DNA of 64,000 nt from Sphingomonas sp. So64.6b (GCF_014171475.1 NZ_CP048817.1:1612001-1676000), one strand, 5' to 3'; shown: positions 7,611-18,262, numbered from the stretch's first letter. A program made the numbers and translations. Notes: generated by a model from the sequence alone, not told the origin.

Positions 7611-9410
7611 TTAGTTGGCATTCTCGCCGAGCGTGCCGGTGCCGGTGGCCTTGCGCGCCCGGCGCAATCGGGGTTCGCGCTCGAGGCTTGCCGCGGCCAT
7701 GATCTCCTTACGCAACTCGTCGCGCTTCTCGTGGATCGAGGCGATCACCGGACCGACCGCAACGCCGAGATCGACCAGCACGGCTTCCGATAATTGCAGC
7801 GAGCTTTCCAACGTTTCGGGCACCGCGTCGGTTGCGCCGGCGCGGTAAAGTTCGGCGGCATGCGCGGTGTCGCGGGCGCGGGCGACGATGGTCAGGCCGG
7901 GCACCCAGCCGCGCACGCGGCGCGTGAGGCGGACCGACAGCACGGGGTCGTCCATCGTCAGGATCAGCGCTTTGGCCCGGCCAAGGTTGAGGCGATCGAC
8001 CAGTTCGGCGCGCGATACATCGCCGAAGATCACTGGATAACCCTCGGCGCGTGCCGCCGACACGGCATCGATGTCCGCCTCGACCGCAATGAACGGTTGG
8101 TTGTGTACCTTGAGCATGTCGGCGACCATGCGCCCGACGCGACCGAAGCCGATCACCACCGTGCCCGGACCTTCGGGCGGAATCTCGGCCTGGTCGAGAT
8201 CGCTCTTGTCGCGCTGCTCGATGCCTTTGGCGACCTTCTTGCCCAATTGCGCGAGCAATGGCGTGATGGTCAGGCCGATCGCGGTGACCGTCTGCCAGAA
8301 ATTCGCGGTCGATTGCTGGATCAGTTGCGCTTGCGCCGCGGCACCGAGCACGATCAGCGTCGTTTCCGACGGACTTGCCATCAGCACGCCCGCTTCGGCC
8401 GCCACACCGTTACGAATGCCGGCAAATTTGAGCAGCCCGAACGTCATGGCGGTCTTGACCGAAACGACGCTGGTGATGGCGAGCAACAGTTCGGGCCAAT
8501 TCTCCAGGATGAGCCGGATGTCGAGGCTCATCCCGACAGTGATCAGGAATACGCCCAGCGCGAGACCTTTAAATGGCGCGGTGATGACCTCGACTTCGCT
8601 ATGATATTCGGTTTCCGCGATGAGCAGGCCGGCGAGCAGCGCGCCGACGATCGGCGACAGGCCCGCGGCGGTCGTGGCGAGGCTGGCGACGATCACCACC
8701 AGCAGCGATGCGGCAAGGAAGAGTTCGGGGCTTTTGGTCCGTGCGGCCTGCGCGAACAGCCGGGGCAGGAATATGCGCCCGGCGACGAAGATCACCGCGA
8801 TGGTAAACAAGCCCCGCGCCGCGACACCTAATATGCCGCTCAGCCCGTCGCCTGCCGCGCTGGGGGCCATTGCCGCAAGGGCAAAGATGATCGGCACAAG
8901 CGCCAGGTCTTCGAACAGCAGCATTGCGAACGAAGTCTTGCCGACCGGGCTTGCGGTGCCCGCGATCGGCAGCACCAGCGCGGTCGACGACAGCGCAAGC
9001 GCGAGGCCGAGTGCGGTTGCGCCGGCCCAGCTTTGCCCGATGAAGTGAAGTGCCAGCCCGATCACGACGGCCGAACCCAGCAACTGTGCGGCACCCGTGC
9101 CGAACACCAGCTGCCGCATCGCCCAGAGCCGCTTGAGCGACAGTTCCAGCCCGATCGAAAAGAGCAGCAGGATGATGCCGAATTCGGCGAACGGTTCGAT
9201 CGAATGTGCATCGGAGATCGTGATGTAGTATAACCACGGATAGTCGCGAACGAGCGTGCCCAGACCCGACGGACCGACGAGGAGACCAACCAGGATGAAG
9301 CCGATCACCGGGCTGATCTTGAACCGCGCAAAGGCCGGAATGACGATCCCCGCCGCGCCAAGGATGACAAGGGCGTCGCTGAAACCGGCGTTGCTGAGGG
9401 GGGAGGCCAT
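7611..9410 (-). CDS. CPA2 cation:proton antiporter with TrkA-N domain (Kef type)
   Basis: A 599-residue inner-membrane transporter. The first 390 residues are a Na+/H+ exchanger-type domain with about 12 hydrophobic segments, including ISPVIGFILVGLLVGPSGLG and LLFSIGLELSLKRLW near the N terminus. Residues from about 415 to 540 form a nucleotide-binding TrkA-N/RCK domain starting GTVVIGFGRVGRMVADML. This architecture is that of KefB/KefC/YbaL potassium or proton efflux systems. The tail after about 560 is basic. The start at 9408-9410 is 38 bases from the divergent FAD monooxygenase gene, so the two share one short regulatory region. Confidence 0.93.
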   Translation of the reverse strand: MASPLSNAGFSDALVILGAAGIVIPAFARFKISPVIGFILVGLLVGPSGLGTLVRDYPWLYYITISDAHSIEPFAEFGIILLLFSIGLELSLKRLWAMRQLVFGTGAAQLLGSAVVIGLALHFIGQSWAGATALGLALALSSTALVLPIAGTASPVGKTSFAMLLFEDLALVPIIFALAAMAPSAAGDGLSGILGVAARGLFTIAVIFVAGRIFLPRLFAQAARTKSPELFLAASLLVVIVASLATTAAGLSPIVGALLAGLLIAETEYHSEVEVITAPFKGLALGVFLITVGMSLDIRLILENWPELLLAITSVVSVKTAMTFGLLKFAGIRNGVAAEAGVLMASPSETTLIVLGAAAQAQLIQQSTANFWQTVTAIGLTITPLLAQLGKKVAKGIEQRDKSDLDQAEIPPEGPGTVVIGFGRVGRMVADMLKVHNQPFIAVEADIDAVSAARAEGYPVIFGDVSRAELVDRLNLGRAKALILTMDDPVLSVRLTRRVRGWVPGLTIVARARDTAHAAELYRAGATDAVPETLESSLQLSEAVLVDLGVAVGPVIASIHEKRDELRKEIMAAASLEREPRLRRARKATGTGTLGENAN

Positions 9411-9448
9411 GGGTGCATCTAATCGTAACGCTGCCGGTTTGTCAGCCG

Positions 9449-10663
9449 ATGACTGAGGAAAATACCGATCTGGTGATTATTGGCGGCGGTCCAGCGGGGA
9501 TGATGGCCGGGCTGTTGTTCGCGCGCGCCGGGGTCAGGACGCTGGTGCTGGAGAAGCATGGCGATTTCCTGCGCGATTTTCGGGGCGATACGGTCCATCC
9601 GTCGACCCTGCGCATTTTCCATGAGCTTGGCTTGCTCGATGAGCTTTTGAAGCGGCCGCATAACCGGGTCGAGCAATTGGGCGGGCGTGTCGCCGGCCAG
9701 AACTTGAAGATCGTTGATTTCCGCCATCTTCGCGTGCCCGCGCCGTACATCGCGCTGATGCCGCAATGGGAGTTCCTCGATTTCGTTGCGGAACAGGCGC
9801 GCCGCTATCCGACCTTCTCATTGCGGCAGAACTGCGCGGCGATCGATCTGATCGAAGAAGGCGGGCGCGTCACCGGCGCCCGAACGAAAGATGGCGCCGA
9901 AATTCGTAGCCGCCTCGTCATTGCCTGCGATGGTCGTGATTCGCGTTTCCGTGCCGGCTTACCGCTCACGACGGTCGGGGCGCCGATGGATGTGTTCTGG
10001 TTTCGCATTCCAAAAGTGATGCAGCCCGACAACGACAGCATGGGCGTGTTCGATACCGGGCTGTTGTTCGTACTGATCGACCGCGGTGATTATTGGCAAT
10101 GCGCTTTCGTCTTCGCCAAGGGCGGGGCGGAGAAGATCAGGGCTGAGGGCCTCGACGCCTTTCTGACGCGCGTTCGCGCGGTCGGCCCGGAAACGGCGAC
10201 GGTCGCAGAAGGCGTGAAGAGCTGGGACGACATCAAACTGTTGACCGTGACAGTCGATCGGCTTGATCGCTGGCACCGCCCCGGTTTGCTGATCATTGGC
10301 GACGCGGCGCATGCCATGTCGCCGATCGGCGGGGTAGGGATCAATCTGGCGGTGCAGGATGCCGTTGCGGCGGCAAATGCGCTGGCCGGCCCGCTGGCGA
10401 ATGGCGCGGCAATCGATGCATTGCTGCAAAAAGTGCAAGATCGCCGCATGTTCCCGACCAGACTTACTCAGGGTTTCCAGCGCGCGATCCAGGACCGCAT
10501 CATCCAGCCGCTGTTGGCCAGCACCACGCCGATGGCGAAACCACCCCTGGCCGCGCGATTGCTCGATGCGATACCGCTCTTGCGAAGAATTCCGGCACGA
10601 GTCTTGGGGCTCGGCTTCCGGTCGGAACATGTCCGATCGCCGGAAGCCGAGCGAGCGGATTAG
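9449..10663 (+). CDS. FAD-dependent monooxygenase (UbiH/PHBH fold)
   Basis: A 404-residue flavoprotein hydroxylase. The Rossmann FAD motif [15 protein letters not shown] is at residues 7-21, a second cofactor motif near residue 160 reads [12 protein letters not shown], and [22 protein letters not shown] near 285 is the flavin-ribityl motif of aromatic hydroxylases. A GTG at 9413 extends the frame, but homology to the FAD motif begins right after the ATG at 9449, so I prefer that start. Its stop overlaps the stop of icd tail to tail (TTAG). The substrate is unknown; ubiquinone-pathway and aromatic-ring hydroxylases share this fold. Confidence 0.88.
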   Translation: MTEENTDLVIIGGGPAGMMAGLLFARAGVRTLVLEKHGDFLRDFRGDTVHPSTLRIFHELGLLDELLKRPHNRVEQLGGRVAGQNLKIVDFRHLRVPAPYIALMPQWEFLDFVAEQARRYPTFSLRQNCAAIDLIEEGGRVTGARTKDGAEIRSRLVIACDGRDSRFRAGLPLTTVGAPMDVFWFRIPKVMQPDNDSMGVFDTGLLFVLIDRGDYWQCAFVFAKGGAEKIRAEGLDAFLTRVRAVGPETATVAEGVKSWDDIKLLTVTVDRLDRWHRPGLLIIGDAAHAMSPIGGVGINLAVQDAVAAANALAGPLANGAAIDALLQKVQDRRMFPTRLTQGFQRAIQDRIIQPLLASTTPMAKPPLAARLLDAIPLLRRIPARVLGLGFRSEHVRSPEAERAD

Positions 10664-11877
10664 CTCGCGCCCATCGCGGTTTCCAGATTGACGCGTACAG
10701 CCTCGAAAAACTGCTCGGTCGTCATCCAGGGCTGATCCGGTCCGATCAGGATCGCGAGATCCTTGGTCATCTTGCCGCTCTCGACCGTGTCGATGCAGAT
10801 TTTTTCGAGCAGCTCGGCGAACTCGGTCACTTCAGGCGTGCCGTCGAACTTGCCGCGATATTTCAGACCACCGGTCCAGGCGAAGATCGACGCAATCGGG
10901 TTGGTCGAGGTCGCTTTGCCTTGTTCGTGCATGCGGAAATGGCGCGTGACGGTGCCGTGCGCGGCTTCCGCCTCGACCGTCTTTCCGTCCGGCGTGAGCA
11001 GGACCGAGGTCATCAGGCCGAGCGAGCCGAAGCCCTGCGCTACCTGATCCGACTGCACGTCGCCGTCGTAATTCTTGCAGGCCCAGACGAACTCGCCATG
11101 CCATTTGAGCGCCGAAGCGACCATGTCGTCGATCAGCCGATGCTCATAGACGATGTTGGCTTCCTTGAACTTATCTTTGAATTCGCTTTCAAAAACCTCG
11201 GCGAAGAGATCCTTGAAGCGGCCGTCATAGGCCTTGAGGATAGTGTTCTTGGTCGAGAGATAGACCGGCCAGCCGAGATTGAGGCCGTAATGCATCGACG
11301 CACGCGCGAAATCGCGGATCGAATCGTCGAGGTTGTACATCGCCATCGCGACGCCCGATGACGGGAACTGAAACACTTCCTCGTCGATCACGGTGCCATC
11401 ATCGCCCTCGAATACGAGCCGCAGCTTGCCCGGGCCGGGCACGCGGTAATCGGTCGCGCGATACTGGTCGCCGAAAGCGTGGCGGCCGACGACGATCGGG
11501 TGGGTCCAGCCCGGAATCAGGCGGGGCACGTTCTTCATCACGATCGGTTCGCGGAATACAACGCCGCCGAGGATGTTGCGGATCGTGCCGTTAGGCGATT
11601 TCCACATCTTCTTCAGGCCGAACTCCTCGACCCGCGCCTCGTCCGGCGTGATCGTCGCGCACTTTACGCCGACGCCGTACTTCTGGATCGCCTTGGCCGA
11701 TTCGACGGTGATCTTGTCGTCGGTCTCGTCGCGCTTGCCGATCCCAAGGTCGTAATATTCGAGGTCGATATCGAGATAGGGGAGGATGAGCCGCTCGCGA
11801 ATCCACTGCCAGATGATCCGCGTCATCTCATCGCCGTCGATCTCCACGACAGGCGTCTTCACCTTGATCTTCGCCAT
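10660..11877 (-). CDS. icd: NADP-dependent isocitrate dehydrogenase
   Basis: A 405-residue enzyme of the TCA cycle converting isocitrate to 2-oxoglutarate. It is of the eukaryote-like homodimeric class (IDH1/2 type), shown by [17 protein letters not shown] at the N terminus, [13 protein letters not shown] for the isocitrate site, [18 protein letters not shown] and [11 protein letters not shown] for metal and NADP binding. A longer frame reaches 11937, but the conserved N terminus begins at the ATG complementary to 11875-11877, preceded by GGAAAGAG on its strand. It is convergent with and overlaps the monooxygenase gene by four bases. Confidence 0.97.
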   Translation of the reverse strand: MAKIKVKTPVVEIDGDEMTRIIWQWIRERLILPYLDIDLEYYDLGIGKRDETDDKITVESAKAIQKYGVGVKCATITPDEARVEEFGLKKMWKSPNGTIRNILGGVVFREPIVMKNVPRLIPGWTHPIVVGRHAFGDQYRATDYRVPGPGKLRLVFEGDDGTVIDEEVFQFPSSGVAMAMYNLDDSIRDFARASMHYGLNLGWPVYLSTKNTILKAYDGRFKDLFAEVFESEFKDKFKEANIVYEHRLIDDMVASALKWHGEFVWACKNYDGDVQSDQVAQGFGSLGLMTSVLLTPDGKTVEAEAAHGTVTRHFRMHEQGKATSTNPIASIFAWTGGLKYRGKFDGTPEVTEFAELLEKICIDTVESGKMTKDLAILIGPDQPWMTTEQFFEAVRVNLETAMGAS

Positions 11878-12049
11878 CGATACTCTTTCCGTAAGGGGAG
11901 GTTTGGTCCTAGCTCTAGATTGGGCGTCTAGGAGCAAGGATGGCTGCGATCAACCTCGGCACGCCAGAGAAATGGTCATGACAGCCATGAAGTGGGCGAT
12001 CACGCGCTGCAGCGTTGTCACGTTGCACTGCGGTGAGTAGAACAACGTC

Positions 12050-12778
12050 ATGTCATCACTTGATAAACCGCCACTGGCGAACTCGACCGTCAAATGGCGT
12101 TTTCCCGATATGCATCCCGAGGGCCGCAAATATGTCCTGATCGCGGGCGTGTTCGTCCTGTTGTCGCTGATCTTCTGGGATTTCATCACCTGGCCGCTGA
12201 TCGGCCTGACGATCTGGGTCGTATCCTTTTTCCGTGATCCCGTTCGCGTGACACCGACAGGTGAAGGGCTGATCATCGCCCCCGCCGACGGGCTGATTAC
12301 GATGGTCGAGCGCGTGCCCGTGCCACGCGAACTGGCCGGCGAGAATGGCCTTGGCGATGCACCGCTGATCCGTGTGTCGATTTTCATGTCGGTGTTCGAC
12401 GTGCACATCAACCGTACCCCGATCGCCGGCACGATCCGCCAGGTCGTGTATATTTCGGGTAAATTCCTCAATGCCGATCTCGACAAGGCGAGCGAGGAGA
12501 ATGAGCGCCAGCACATCGTCGTCGAAGGTCGCGATGGGCGGCGCGTCGGCATGACCCAGATTGCCGGCTTGGTCGCGCGGCGCATCCTGGGGTTCGTCAA
12601 GCCGGGCGATATGGTCGCCAACGGCCAGCGCGTCGGGCTGATCCGTTTTGGCAGCCGGGTCGATGTCTATCTGCCGGACGATGTCTCGTGTCAGGTTTGT
12701 CTAGGACAACGCTCCATCGCGGGCGAAACAGTCTTGGGCCGGGTCGGCGGCGTTGTGCCGACCGGCATTGCGCAATGA
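12050..12778 (+). CDS. psd: Phosphatidylserine decarboxylase proenzyme, short form
   Basis: A 242-residue proenzyme that makes phosphatidylethanolamine from phosphatidylserine at the inner membrane. A hydrophobic segment lies at about 28-60. Autocleavage at G201-S202 (in LIRFGSRVD) creates the pyruvoyl cofactor on the small alpha chain; D80 in APADGLI and H119 in FDVHINR are the likely maturation partners. The GS motif without a preceding LGST and the small size mark the short form common in alphaproteobacteria. pssA follows 37 bases after the stop, giving the usual psd-pssA pair. Confidence 0.96.
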   Translation: MSSLDKPPLANSTVKWRFPDMHPEGRKYVLIAGVFVLLSLIFWDFITWPLIGLTIWVVSFFRDPVRVTPTGEGLIIAPADGLITMVERVPVPRELAGENGLGDAPLIRVSIFMSVFDVHINRTPIAGTIRQVVYISGKFLNADLDKASEENERQHIVVEGRDGRRVGMTQIAGLVARRILGFVKPGDMVANGQRVGLIRFGSRVDVYLPDDVSCQVCLGQRSIAGETVLGRVGGVVPTGIAQ

Positions 12779-12815
12779 CTCGAGCATGCGTGACGGATTT
12801 GAAGGGACAGCATCG

Positions 12816-13619
12816 ATGAGCCGTCCTCCCCGGCAATTGTCGCGCGGTTTGCCGCTGCGTGCAGTCGCGCCCAACGCGGTCACCGCTCTGGCCTTATGCT
12901 GCGGCCTGACAGCAATCCGTTATGCGATTTCGCAGAATTGGGAGGTTGCGGTCACGCTGATCCTGATCGCGGGCGTACTTGACGGCATCGACGGACGCAT
13001 TGCCCGGATGCTGCATGGCGAGAGCAGGTTCGGCGCCGAACTCGATTCGCTGGCCGACGCGATCTCGTTCGGCGTGTCGCCGGCGCTGATCATCTATCTT
13101 TGGTCACTTAACGCTTTGCCGCGTATCGGCTGGCTCTGCTCGCTGGTTCTGGCGGTCTTCTGTGCGCTCCGTCTCGCGCGGTTCAACGCGAATATCGATG
13201 TCACGGAGCAACCGCACAAATCGGCCGGGTTCCTGACCGGCGTCCCGGCGCCAGCGGCTGCGGCGATGGCATTGTTACCGCTGTTCATGTGGTTCTGGAC
13301 TAGCGAGCCGCTGTTTCAGTCGCCCTATCTCGTTGCGCCTTGGGTCGCGATGGTCGCGCTCCTGATGGTGTCGAGCGTCGCGACTTATTCGTGGAGTTCG
13401 CTCAAACTGCGGCGGAACATCCGCTTCGAGGCGCTGGCAGTTGTGGTGATCGTCGGAGCGGCCATGGTGTCGGCCCCATGGCACACGCTATCGCTCCTGT
13501 GCATCGCCTATATCGTCTCGTTGCCGTTCAGCATAACCTCCTACGCAAGGGTCAGGCGACAGCGCGGATCGCAACCGTCGCCACCGCTCGCGGCCGTACC
13601 ACCGACCGTCGATCTCTGA
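12816..13619 (+). CDS. pssA: CDP-diacylglycerol-serine O-phosphatidyltransferase
   Basis: A 267-residue membrane enzyme that joins serine to CDP-diacylglycerol, supplying the substrate of Psd. The CDP-alcohol phosphotransferase signature D-x2-DG-x2-AR-x8-G-x3-D-x3-D is seen from D56 onward (DGIDGRIAR then GAELDSLAD). Several hydrophobic segments follow. The frame extends upstream to 12753, but ATG 12816 has a good ribosome site AAGGGA nine bases ahead, so it is preferred. The 3' end overlaps a small gene on the opposite strand by 68 bases. Confidence 0.95.
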   Translation: MSRPPRQLSRGLPLRAVAPNAVTALALCCGLTAIRYAISQNWEVAVTLILIAGVLDGIDGRIARMLHGESRFGAELDSLADAISFGVSPALIIYLWSLNALPRIGWLCSLVLAVFCALRLARFNANIDVTEQPHKSAGFLTGVPAPAAAAMALLPLFMWFWTSEPLFQSPYLVAPWVAMVALLMVSSVATYSWSSLKLRRNIRFEALAVVVIVGAAMVSAPWHTLSLLCIAYIVSLPFSITSYARVRRQRGSQPSPPLAAVPPTVDL

Positions 13620-13773
13620 CCGTCAAGCGATGCGTGGAGGCGAGGATGGGATCTTCGCGTCCAGACAAGATCGCGACGATCCGCGGCATCGCCGGCATCA
13701 GGGTAAATGCGAACACTGCAAGAGCGGCAGCGAAGGCGCCGGCGAAAATCAATAGTGCGACGAACGTCATCAT
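13552..13773 (-). CDS. Small single-pass membrane protein of unknown function
   Basis: A 73-residue protein with one long hydrophobic segment (FVALLIFAGAFAAALAVFAF, residues 4-23), a short linker and a basic arginine-rich tail. The frame extends to 13800, but a clear AGGGAG ribosome site (complement of 13782-13787) lies eight bases before the ATG at 13771-13773. A second ATG follows immediately. The inner domain LSGREDPILASTHRLTVRDRR looks conserved rather than random. It is convergent with pssA and overlaps its last 68 bases. Function unknown. Confidence 0.6.
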   Translation of the reverse strand: MMTFVALLIFAGAFAAALAVFAFTLMPAMPRIVAILSGREDPILASTHRLTVRDRRSVVRPRAVATVAIRAVA

Positions 13774-13892
13774 TTGCCCAACTCCCTGAATTTGGGCCAC
13801 GGTCTGAATGCGCTAACCATAGTAAGCGCCGTTCCGTTCCATGTCCGCCTTACGAACCCTTTATGTTCCACTGATGTTCCGCATGTCAACAC

Positions 13893-13921
13893 TTGATTTG
13901 CGGATCGCTGTCGGATAGAGG
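13893..13921 (+). promoter_or_regulatory. Possible promoter of the rpsB operon
   Basis: TTGATT at 13893-13898, a 17-base spacer and TAGAGG at 13916-13921 give a plausible sigma-70 promoter 118 bases before rpsB, leaving a leader long enough for S2 autoregulation. The -10 is weak, so the assignment is tentative. Confidence 0.35.
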
Positions 13922-14038
13922 GCGCGCCTTCACACCGCATGGGAAGCACACATCGCCGGTGTCCGCCTGGTTGGCCCATTAGGGCTCGCTCGACGGATTA
14001 CTCGCTTCCCAGAGGCTCAACCGGAAAGGAACTATCTT

Positions 14039-15019
14039 ATGGCGGCACCTGTCGTCTCCATGCAGCAATTGCTCGAAACGGGCGCGCATTTCGGCCACCA
14101 GACGCATCGCTGGAACCCGAAGATGAAGCCTTACATCTTTGGCGACCGCAACGGCGTCCACATCCTCGATCTGTCGCAGACCGTTCCGCTGTTCGCGCGT
14201 GCGCTCGAATTCGTCGCCGCCTCGACTGCCGCTGGCGGTAAGGTGCTGTTCGTCGGTACCAAGCGCCAGGCGCAAGAGCCGGTCGCGGACGCAGCGCGCC
14301 GTTCGGGTCAGCATTTCGTCAACCACCGCTGGCTGGGCGGCATGCTCACCAACTGGAAGACCATTTCGAACTCGATCAAGCGCCTCAAGACGCTCGAAGA
14401 GCAGCTGACCGGCGATACGCACGGCCTGACCAAGAAGGAAGTGCTGCAGCTTACCCGTGAAAAGGATAAGCTTGAGCTGTCGCTCGGCGGCATCCGCGAC
14501 ATGGGCGGCATTCCCGACGTGATGTTCGTGATCGATGCGAACAAGGAAGAGCTGGCGATCAAGGAAGCCAATACACTTGGTATCCCGGTCGTCGCGATCC
14601 TCGATTCGAACGTTTCGCCCGACGGCATCGCGTTCCCGGTGCCGGCCAATGACGACGCCAGCCGCGCGATCCGTCTGTATTGCGAAGCGATCGCGATCGC
14701 TGCGACGCGTGGCGGCCAGGAGCAGCAGCAGCGCCGTGGCGTTGATGTCGGTGCAATGGATGCGCCGCCGGTCGAGGAAGCGCTGACCGTCGCTCCGGCC
14801 GCTGAAGAAGCGCCGGCCGATACGTCGGTGACCGCTGAGACCTTCGCTGCGCCGGAAGCGCCTGCTGCGGAGGCACCCGTTGCCGACGCACCGGCCGCCG
14901 AAGCACCTGCAGCGGTAGAAGCTCCGGCAGCAGTCGAAGCACCGGTTGAGCCCGAGGCGCCCGCCGCCTCGACCGAACCGGAAACGGCCGCTGAAGGCGA
15001 GCGCCAGATCGACGCCTGA
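14039..15019 (+). CDS. rpsB: 30S ribosomal protein S2
   Basis: A 326-residue ribosomal protein. The S2 core (residues 1-230) is clear: [60 protein letters not shown] and PVVAILDSN. It is about 80 residues longer than the enteric protein because of an Ala/Pro/Glu-rich tail (about 240-326) with imperfect EAPAA-type repeats. Such acidic tails are seen in alphaproteobacterial S2. It heads the translation and envelope operon, followed by tsf. A GGAAAGGA ribosome site precedes the ATG. Confidence 0.98.
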   Translation: MAAPVVSMQQLLETGAHFGHQTHRWNPKMKPYIFGDRNGVHILDLSQTVPLFARALEFVAASTAAGGKVLFVGTKRQAQEPVADAARRSGQHFVNHRWLGGMLTNWKTISNSIKRLKTLEEQLTGDTHGLTKKEVLQLTREKDKLELSLGGIRDMGGIPDVMFVIDANKEELAIKEANTLGIPVVAILDSNVSPDGIAFPVPANDDASRAIRLYCEAIAIAATRGGQEQQQRRGVDVGAMDAPPVEEALTVAPAAEEAPADTSVTAETFAAPEAPAAEAPVADAPAAEAPAAVEAPAAVEAPVEPEAPAASTEPETAAEGERQIDA

Positions 15020-15038
15020 ACCGTCGCCGGAATGACAT

Positions 15039-15076
15039 GCGGGCGGGGTAGGGCGTTTCAGCCTTTTCCCGCCCGC
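15039..15076 (+). promoter_or_regulatory. rpsB-tsf intercistronic hairpin (attenuator-like)
   Basis: GCGGGCGGG at 15039-15047 pairs perfectly with CCCGCCCGC at 15068-15076 around a 20-nt loop. There is no T run, so it would act as an RNA-stabilising or attenuating structure rather than a full terminator. A partial transcription stop between rpsB and tsf is a known arrangement in other bacteria. Confidence 0.55.
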
Positions 15077-15108
15077 ACCCATATTTGAAGCACAAGAGGA
15101 AAATTGAC

Positions 15109-16041
15109 ATGGCCGAGATCACGGCAGCAGCGGTGAAGGACCTGCGCGAGAAGAGCGGCGCGGGCATGATGGATTGCAAGAAGGCGCTGACCGAAGCCGG
15201 TGGCGACATGACGGCGGCGATCGACTGGCTGCGCGCCAAGGGGCTCGCCTCGGCGGCCAAGAAGTCCAGCCGTACCGCGGCCGAGGGGCTAGTCGGCATC
15301 GAAGTGTCGGGCACCAAGGGCGCTGCGGTCGAAGTCAATTCCGAGACCGATTTCGTCGCCAAGAACGTGCAGTTCCAGACCTTCGTGCGCGACGTGACCT
15401 CGGTCGCGCTCGAGCTCGGCGATTCGATCGACACGATCAAGGCGGCGCAGCTCGGCGACAAGACGGTCGACGAGACGCTGACCAACAACATCGCGACGAT
15501 CGGCGAGAACCAGACGATCCGCCGCGCCAAGCGCCTCGAAGTGACGCAGGGTGCGATCGTACCTTATGTCCATAACGCGGCCGCTCCCGGTCTCGGCAAG
15601 ATTGGCGTGCTCGTAGCGCTCGAGAGCGATGCGGGCGCCGATGTGCTCGAGCCGCTCGGCAAGCAGATCGCGATGCACATCGCGGCGGCTTTCCCGCTCG
15701 CGCTGAACGAGGATGGCCTCGATCCAGAGATCGTCGAGCGCGAGCGCGCGATCGCGACCGAAAAGGCAGCCGAGAGCGGCAAGCCGGCCGACATCGTCGC
15801 CAAGATGGTCGACGGTGCAATCGCAAAGTACCGCAAGGAAAACGCCCTGGTCAGCCAGCTGCTGGTGATGGACGGCAAGACCAAGATCTCCGATGTCGTC
15901 GCCAACGCCGCCAAGGCAGCTGGCAAGTCGATCGAACTGGTTGACTATGTCCGGTTCCAACTCGGCGAAGGTATCGAGAAAGAAGCGAGCGACTTCGCAG
16001 CCGAAGTCGCCGCGGCTTCGGGCGTCAAGCAGCCCGCTTGA
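15109..16041 (+). CDS. tsf: Elongation factor Ts
   Basis: A 310-residue guanine-nucleotide exchange factor for EF-Tu. The N-terminal signature [19 protein letters not shown] and the TDFVAKN segment of the core domain are intact. A TTG at 15085 extends the frame by eight residues, but ATG 15109 has the ribosome site GAGGA at the right distance and matches the family N terminus. It is co-transcribed with rpsB, with a hairpin in the 89-base gap. Confidence 0.98.
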   Translation: MAEITAAAVKDLREKSGAGMMDCKKALTEAGGDMTAAIDWLRAKGLASAAKKSSRTAAEGLVGIEVSGTKGAAVEVNSETDFVAKNVQFQTFVRDVTSVALELGDSIDTIKAAQLGDKTVDETLTNNIATIGENQTIRRAKRLEVTQGAIVPYVHNAAAPGLGKIGVLVALESDAGADVLEPLGKQIAMHIAAAFPLALNEDGLDPEIVERERAIATEKAAESGKPADIVAKMVDGAIAKYRKENALVSQLLVMDGKTKISDVVANAAKAAGKSIELVDYVRFQLGEGIEKEASDFAAEVAAASGVKQPA

Positions 16042-16051
16042 TCTGACATGC

Positions 16052-16116
16052 CCTCTCCCGACAGCGGGAGAGGCACCAGAAGGCCAGGGTCGACATGCAG
16101 TCGGCTCTGGCCTTCT
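16052..16116 (+). terminator. Double hairpin after tsf
   Basis: Two stems follow tsf. The first pairs CCTCTCCC (16052-16059) with GGGAGAGG (16066-16073). The second pairs AGAAGGCCAG (16078-16087) with CTGGCCTTCT (16107-16116) and extends inward through G-U and Watson-Crick pairs. There is no poly-T tail, so termination may be partial or the stems may guard the rpsB-tsf message. Confidence 0.55.
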
Positions 16117-16216
16117 TGGTAAATGAGGTCGGCCATCCGGCTGCCTTCGCGCTTCCCATCGACGGTCGTGCCGACTAAGGTCCGCGCCGCCCCGTCCGCC
16201 AGCATGTTGGAACCTT

Positions 16217-16939
16217 GTGACAGCACTTCGCTTCAAACGCATATTGCTGAAATTATCGGGCGAAGTCCTGATGGGCGAGAATGGTCTCGCCATCGATCCC
16301 GCCGTGACCGCGCGCGTTGCGGGTGAGATCGCGGACGTGAAGGCGCAGGGCTATGAGCTGTGCGTCGTCGTTGGCGGCGGCAATATCTTCCGCGGGCTGG
16401 CGGCCGCCGCCAAAGGTTTCGAACGCGCGACCGCTGACCATATGGGCATGCTCGCGACGGTCATGAATGCGCTCGCCGTGCAGAACGCGCTTGAACAAAT
16501 TGGTGTTTCCACCCGCGTCCAATCGGCCATTTCGATGGACAAGATATGCGAGCCGGTAATTCGCCGCCGGGCCGAACGCCACCTGGAAAAAGGCCGCGTG
16601 GTGATCTTCGCCGCGGGCGTCGGCGAGCCTTATTTCACGACCGACAGTGGTGCCGCGTTGCGCGCCGCGGAGATGAAATGCGATGCCTTGTTTAAAGGCA
16701 CCTCTGTCGACGGCGTCTACGATGCCGATCCGAAGGTCGTGCCCGGCGCGACACGTTACGATACGGTCAGCTACGATACCGTGCTGGCCAAGAATTTGAA
16801 GGTAATGGACGCTAGCGCCATTGCGCTTTGCCGCGACAACAATATCCCGATCGTCGTTTTCAACATCCGTGAACATGGCAATTTTGCCGCCGTTCTCGCG
16901 GGTGAGGGCGTGTCGACGACGGTTCAGAAGGAGCAGTAA
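16217..16939 (+). CDS. pyrH: UMP kinase
   Basis: A 240-residue amino-acid-kinase-fold enzyme phosphorylating UMP to UDP in pyrimidine synthesis. Motifs: [13 protein letters not shown] (phosphate site), [25 protein letters not shown] and the ATP-site region [13 protein letters not shown]. The start is GTG at 16217, the only start that fits the conserved N terminus; the ribosome site is weak. frr follows after two bases, so the pair is translated together. Confidence 0.97.
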   Translation: MTALRFKRILLKLSGEVLMGENGLAIDPAVTARVAGEIADVKAQGYELCVVVGGGNIFRGLAAAAKGFERATADHMGMLATVMNALAVQNALEQIGVSTRVQSAISMDKICEPVIRRRAERHLEKGRVVIFAAGVGEPYFTTDSGAALRAAEMKCDALFKGTSVDGVYDADPKVVPGATRYDTVSYDTVLAKNLKVMDASAIALCRDNNIPIVVFNIREHGNFAAVLAGEGVSTTVQKEQ

Positions 16940-16941
16940 TC

Positions 16942-17499
16942 ATGGCAGCCTATGATAAGGCCGATCTCGAGCGCCGCATGGCCGGAAGCGTCGAGGCATT
17001 GAAGCACGACCTACAGGGTCTGCGTACCGGTCGTGCGTCAACTTCGTTGCTCGATCCGGTCACTGTTGAGGTCTATGGCGCACATATGCCGCTCAACCAG
17101 ATCGCTACGGTGTCCGCCCCTGAGCCGCGCATGTTGTCGGTGCAGGTTTGGGACAAGGGCAATGTCGGCCCGGCCGACAAGGCGATTCGCTCGGCCGGCC
17201 TCGGCCTCAACCCGATCGTCGATGGCACGACTTTGCGCCTGCCGATCCCCGACCTGACCGAAGAACGTCGCAAGGAACTGGCCAAGCTCGCCGGCAAATA
17301 TGCCGAGGATGCCCGGATCGCCGCGCGCAACGTGCGCCGCGACGGCATGGACAGCCTGAAGATCGACGAGAAAAAGGGCCTGTTCGGCGAGGACGATCGC
17401 AAGAAGCTCGAAACCGAAGTGCAGAAGCTGACGGACAAGACGATCGGCGATATCGATGCCGCCGCGTCGGCCAAGGAAAAGGAAATCCTCGGCAAGTGA
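16942..17499 (+). CDS. frr: Ribosome recycling factor
   Basis: A 185-residue factor that, with EF-G, splits post-termination ribosomes. Conserved segments: [36 protein letters not shown] and the C-terminal long helix with [12 protein letters not shown]. Length is normal for the family. The stop TGA shares one base with the ATG of uppS, a sign of translational coupling. Confidence 0.98.
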   Translation: MAAYDKADLERRMAGSVEALKHDLQGLRTGRASTSLLDPVTVEVYGAHMPLNQIATVSAPEPRMLSVQVWDKGNVGPADKAIRSAGLGLNPIVDGTTLRLPIPDLTEERRKELAKLAGKYAEDARIAARNVRRDGMDSLKIDEKKGLFGEDDRKKLETEVQKLTDKTIGDIDAAASAKEKEILGK

Positions 17500-18260
17500 T
17501 GCCCGTGCCCGCCACGGCCGCGCATCCCGCTGCCGGGACGGCGCCATTGCCCACCGGGACGGCGTCATTGCCGCGTCATGTCGCGATCATCATGGATGGC
17601 AACGGTCGCTGGGCGAAGAAGCGGTTTCTGCCGCGCTTCGCCGGGCATAAGGCCGGTGTCGAAGCGGTTCGCTCGGTCAGTCGCGCTGCCCGGGCGATGG
17701 GGATCGAAGCACTGACCCTGTACGCCTTTTCGTCGGAAAACTGGCGCCGCCCCGAAGAAGAAGTGAGCGACCTGATGGGGTTGCTGCGCCTGTTCATCCG
17801 CACCGATATCGATGAACTGGTGCGCGAAAACGTGCGGTTGCGGGTGATTGGCGATTACCGGCGCTTTTCCGCCGACCTCGTTCAGCAAGTGAATGATGCG
17901 ATCGCGCGGACCGCTGCCAATACCGGGCCGATCCTGGTCATCGCGCTCAATTATGGCGCGCAGGCCGAAATCGCTGCGGCGGCACGGCGGCTCGCGGCAA
18001 AGGTCGGCCAAGGTACGCTCGATATCGCGGCGATCGACGAAGCGGCGATCGAGGCCGAACTCGACACCAACGATCTGCCGCCGCTCGACCTGCTCATTCG
18101 CACCTCGGGCGAGATCAGGCTTTCCAACTTCCTGCTGTGGCAGGCGGCCTATGCCGAATTGCTTTTCGTCGACACCCTCTGGCCTGATTTCGACGCAGCC
18201 GCGCTGGACAAGGCCGTCGCCGAATTCGGCCAGCGTCAGCGGCGCTTCGGCGGCCTTTGA
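17499..18260 (+). CDS. uppS: Isoprenyl transferase (undecaprenyl diphosphate synthase)
   Basis: A 253-residue cis-prenyltransferase that builds the C55 lipid carrier for peptidoglycan and polysaccharides. The signature HVAIIMDGNGRWAKKR with D33 marks the active site, and DLLIRTSGEIRLSNFLLWQ and AYAELLF are the isopentenyl diphosphate and dimer motifs. The frame stays open far upstream, but the ATG overlapping the frr stop gives a normal length with a 25-residue Ala/Pro-rich lead. Confidence 0.97.
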   Translation: MPVPATAAHPAAGTAPLPTGTASLPRHVAIIMDGNGRWAKKRFLPRFAGHKAGVEAVRSVSRAARAMGIEALTLYAFSSENWRRPEEEVSDLMGLLRLFIRTDIDELVRENVRLRVIGDYRRFSADLVQQVNDAIARTAANTGPILVIALNYGAQAEIAAAARRLAAKVGQGTLDIAAIDEAAIEAELDTNDLPPLDLLIRTSGEIRLSNFLLWQAAYAELLFVDTLWPDFDAAALDKAVAEFGQRQRRFGGL

Positions 18261-18262
18261 CC

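Noticed and set aside
14760..15010. Internal tandem repeats in the rpsB end as a possible frameshift or assembly artefact
   Set aside because: The frame stays open and the Ala/Pro/Glu-rich tail is a normal feature of S2 in this group.
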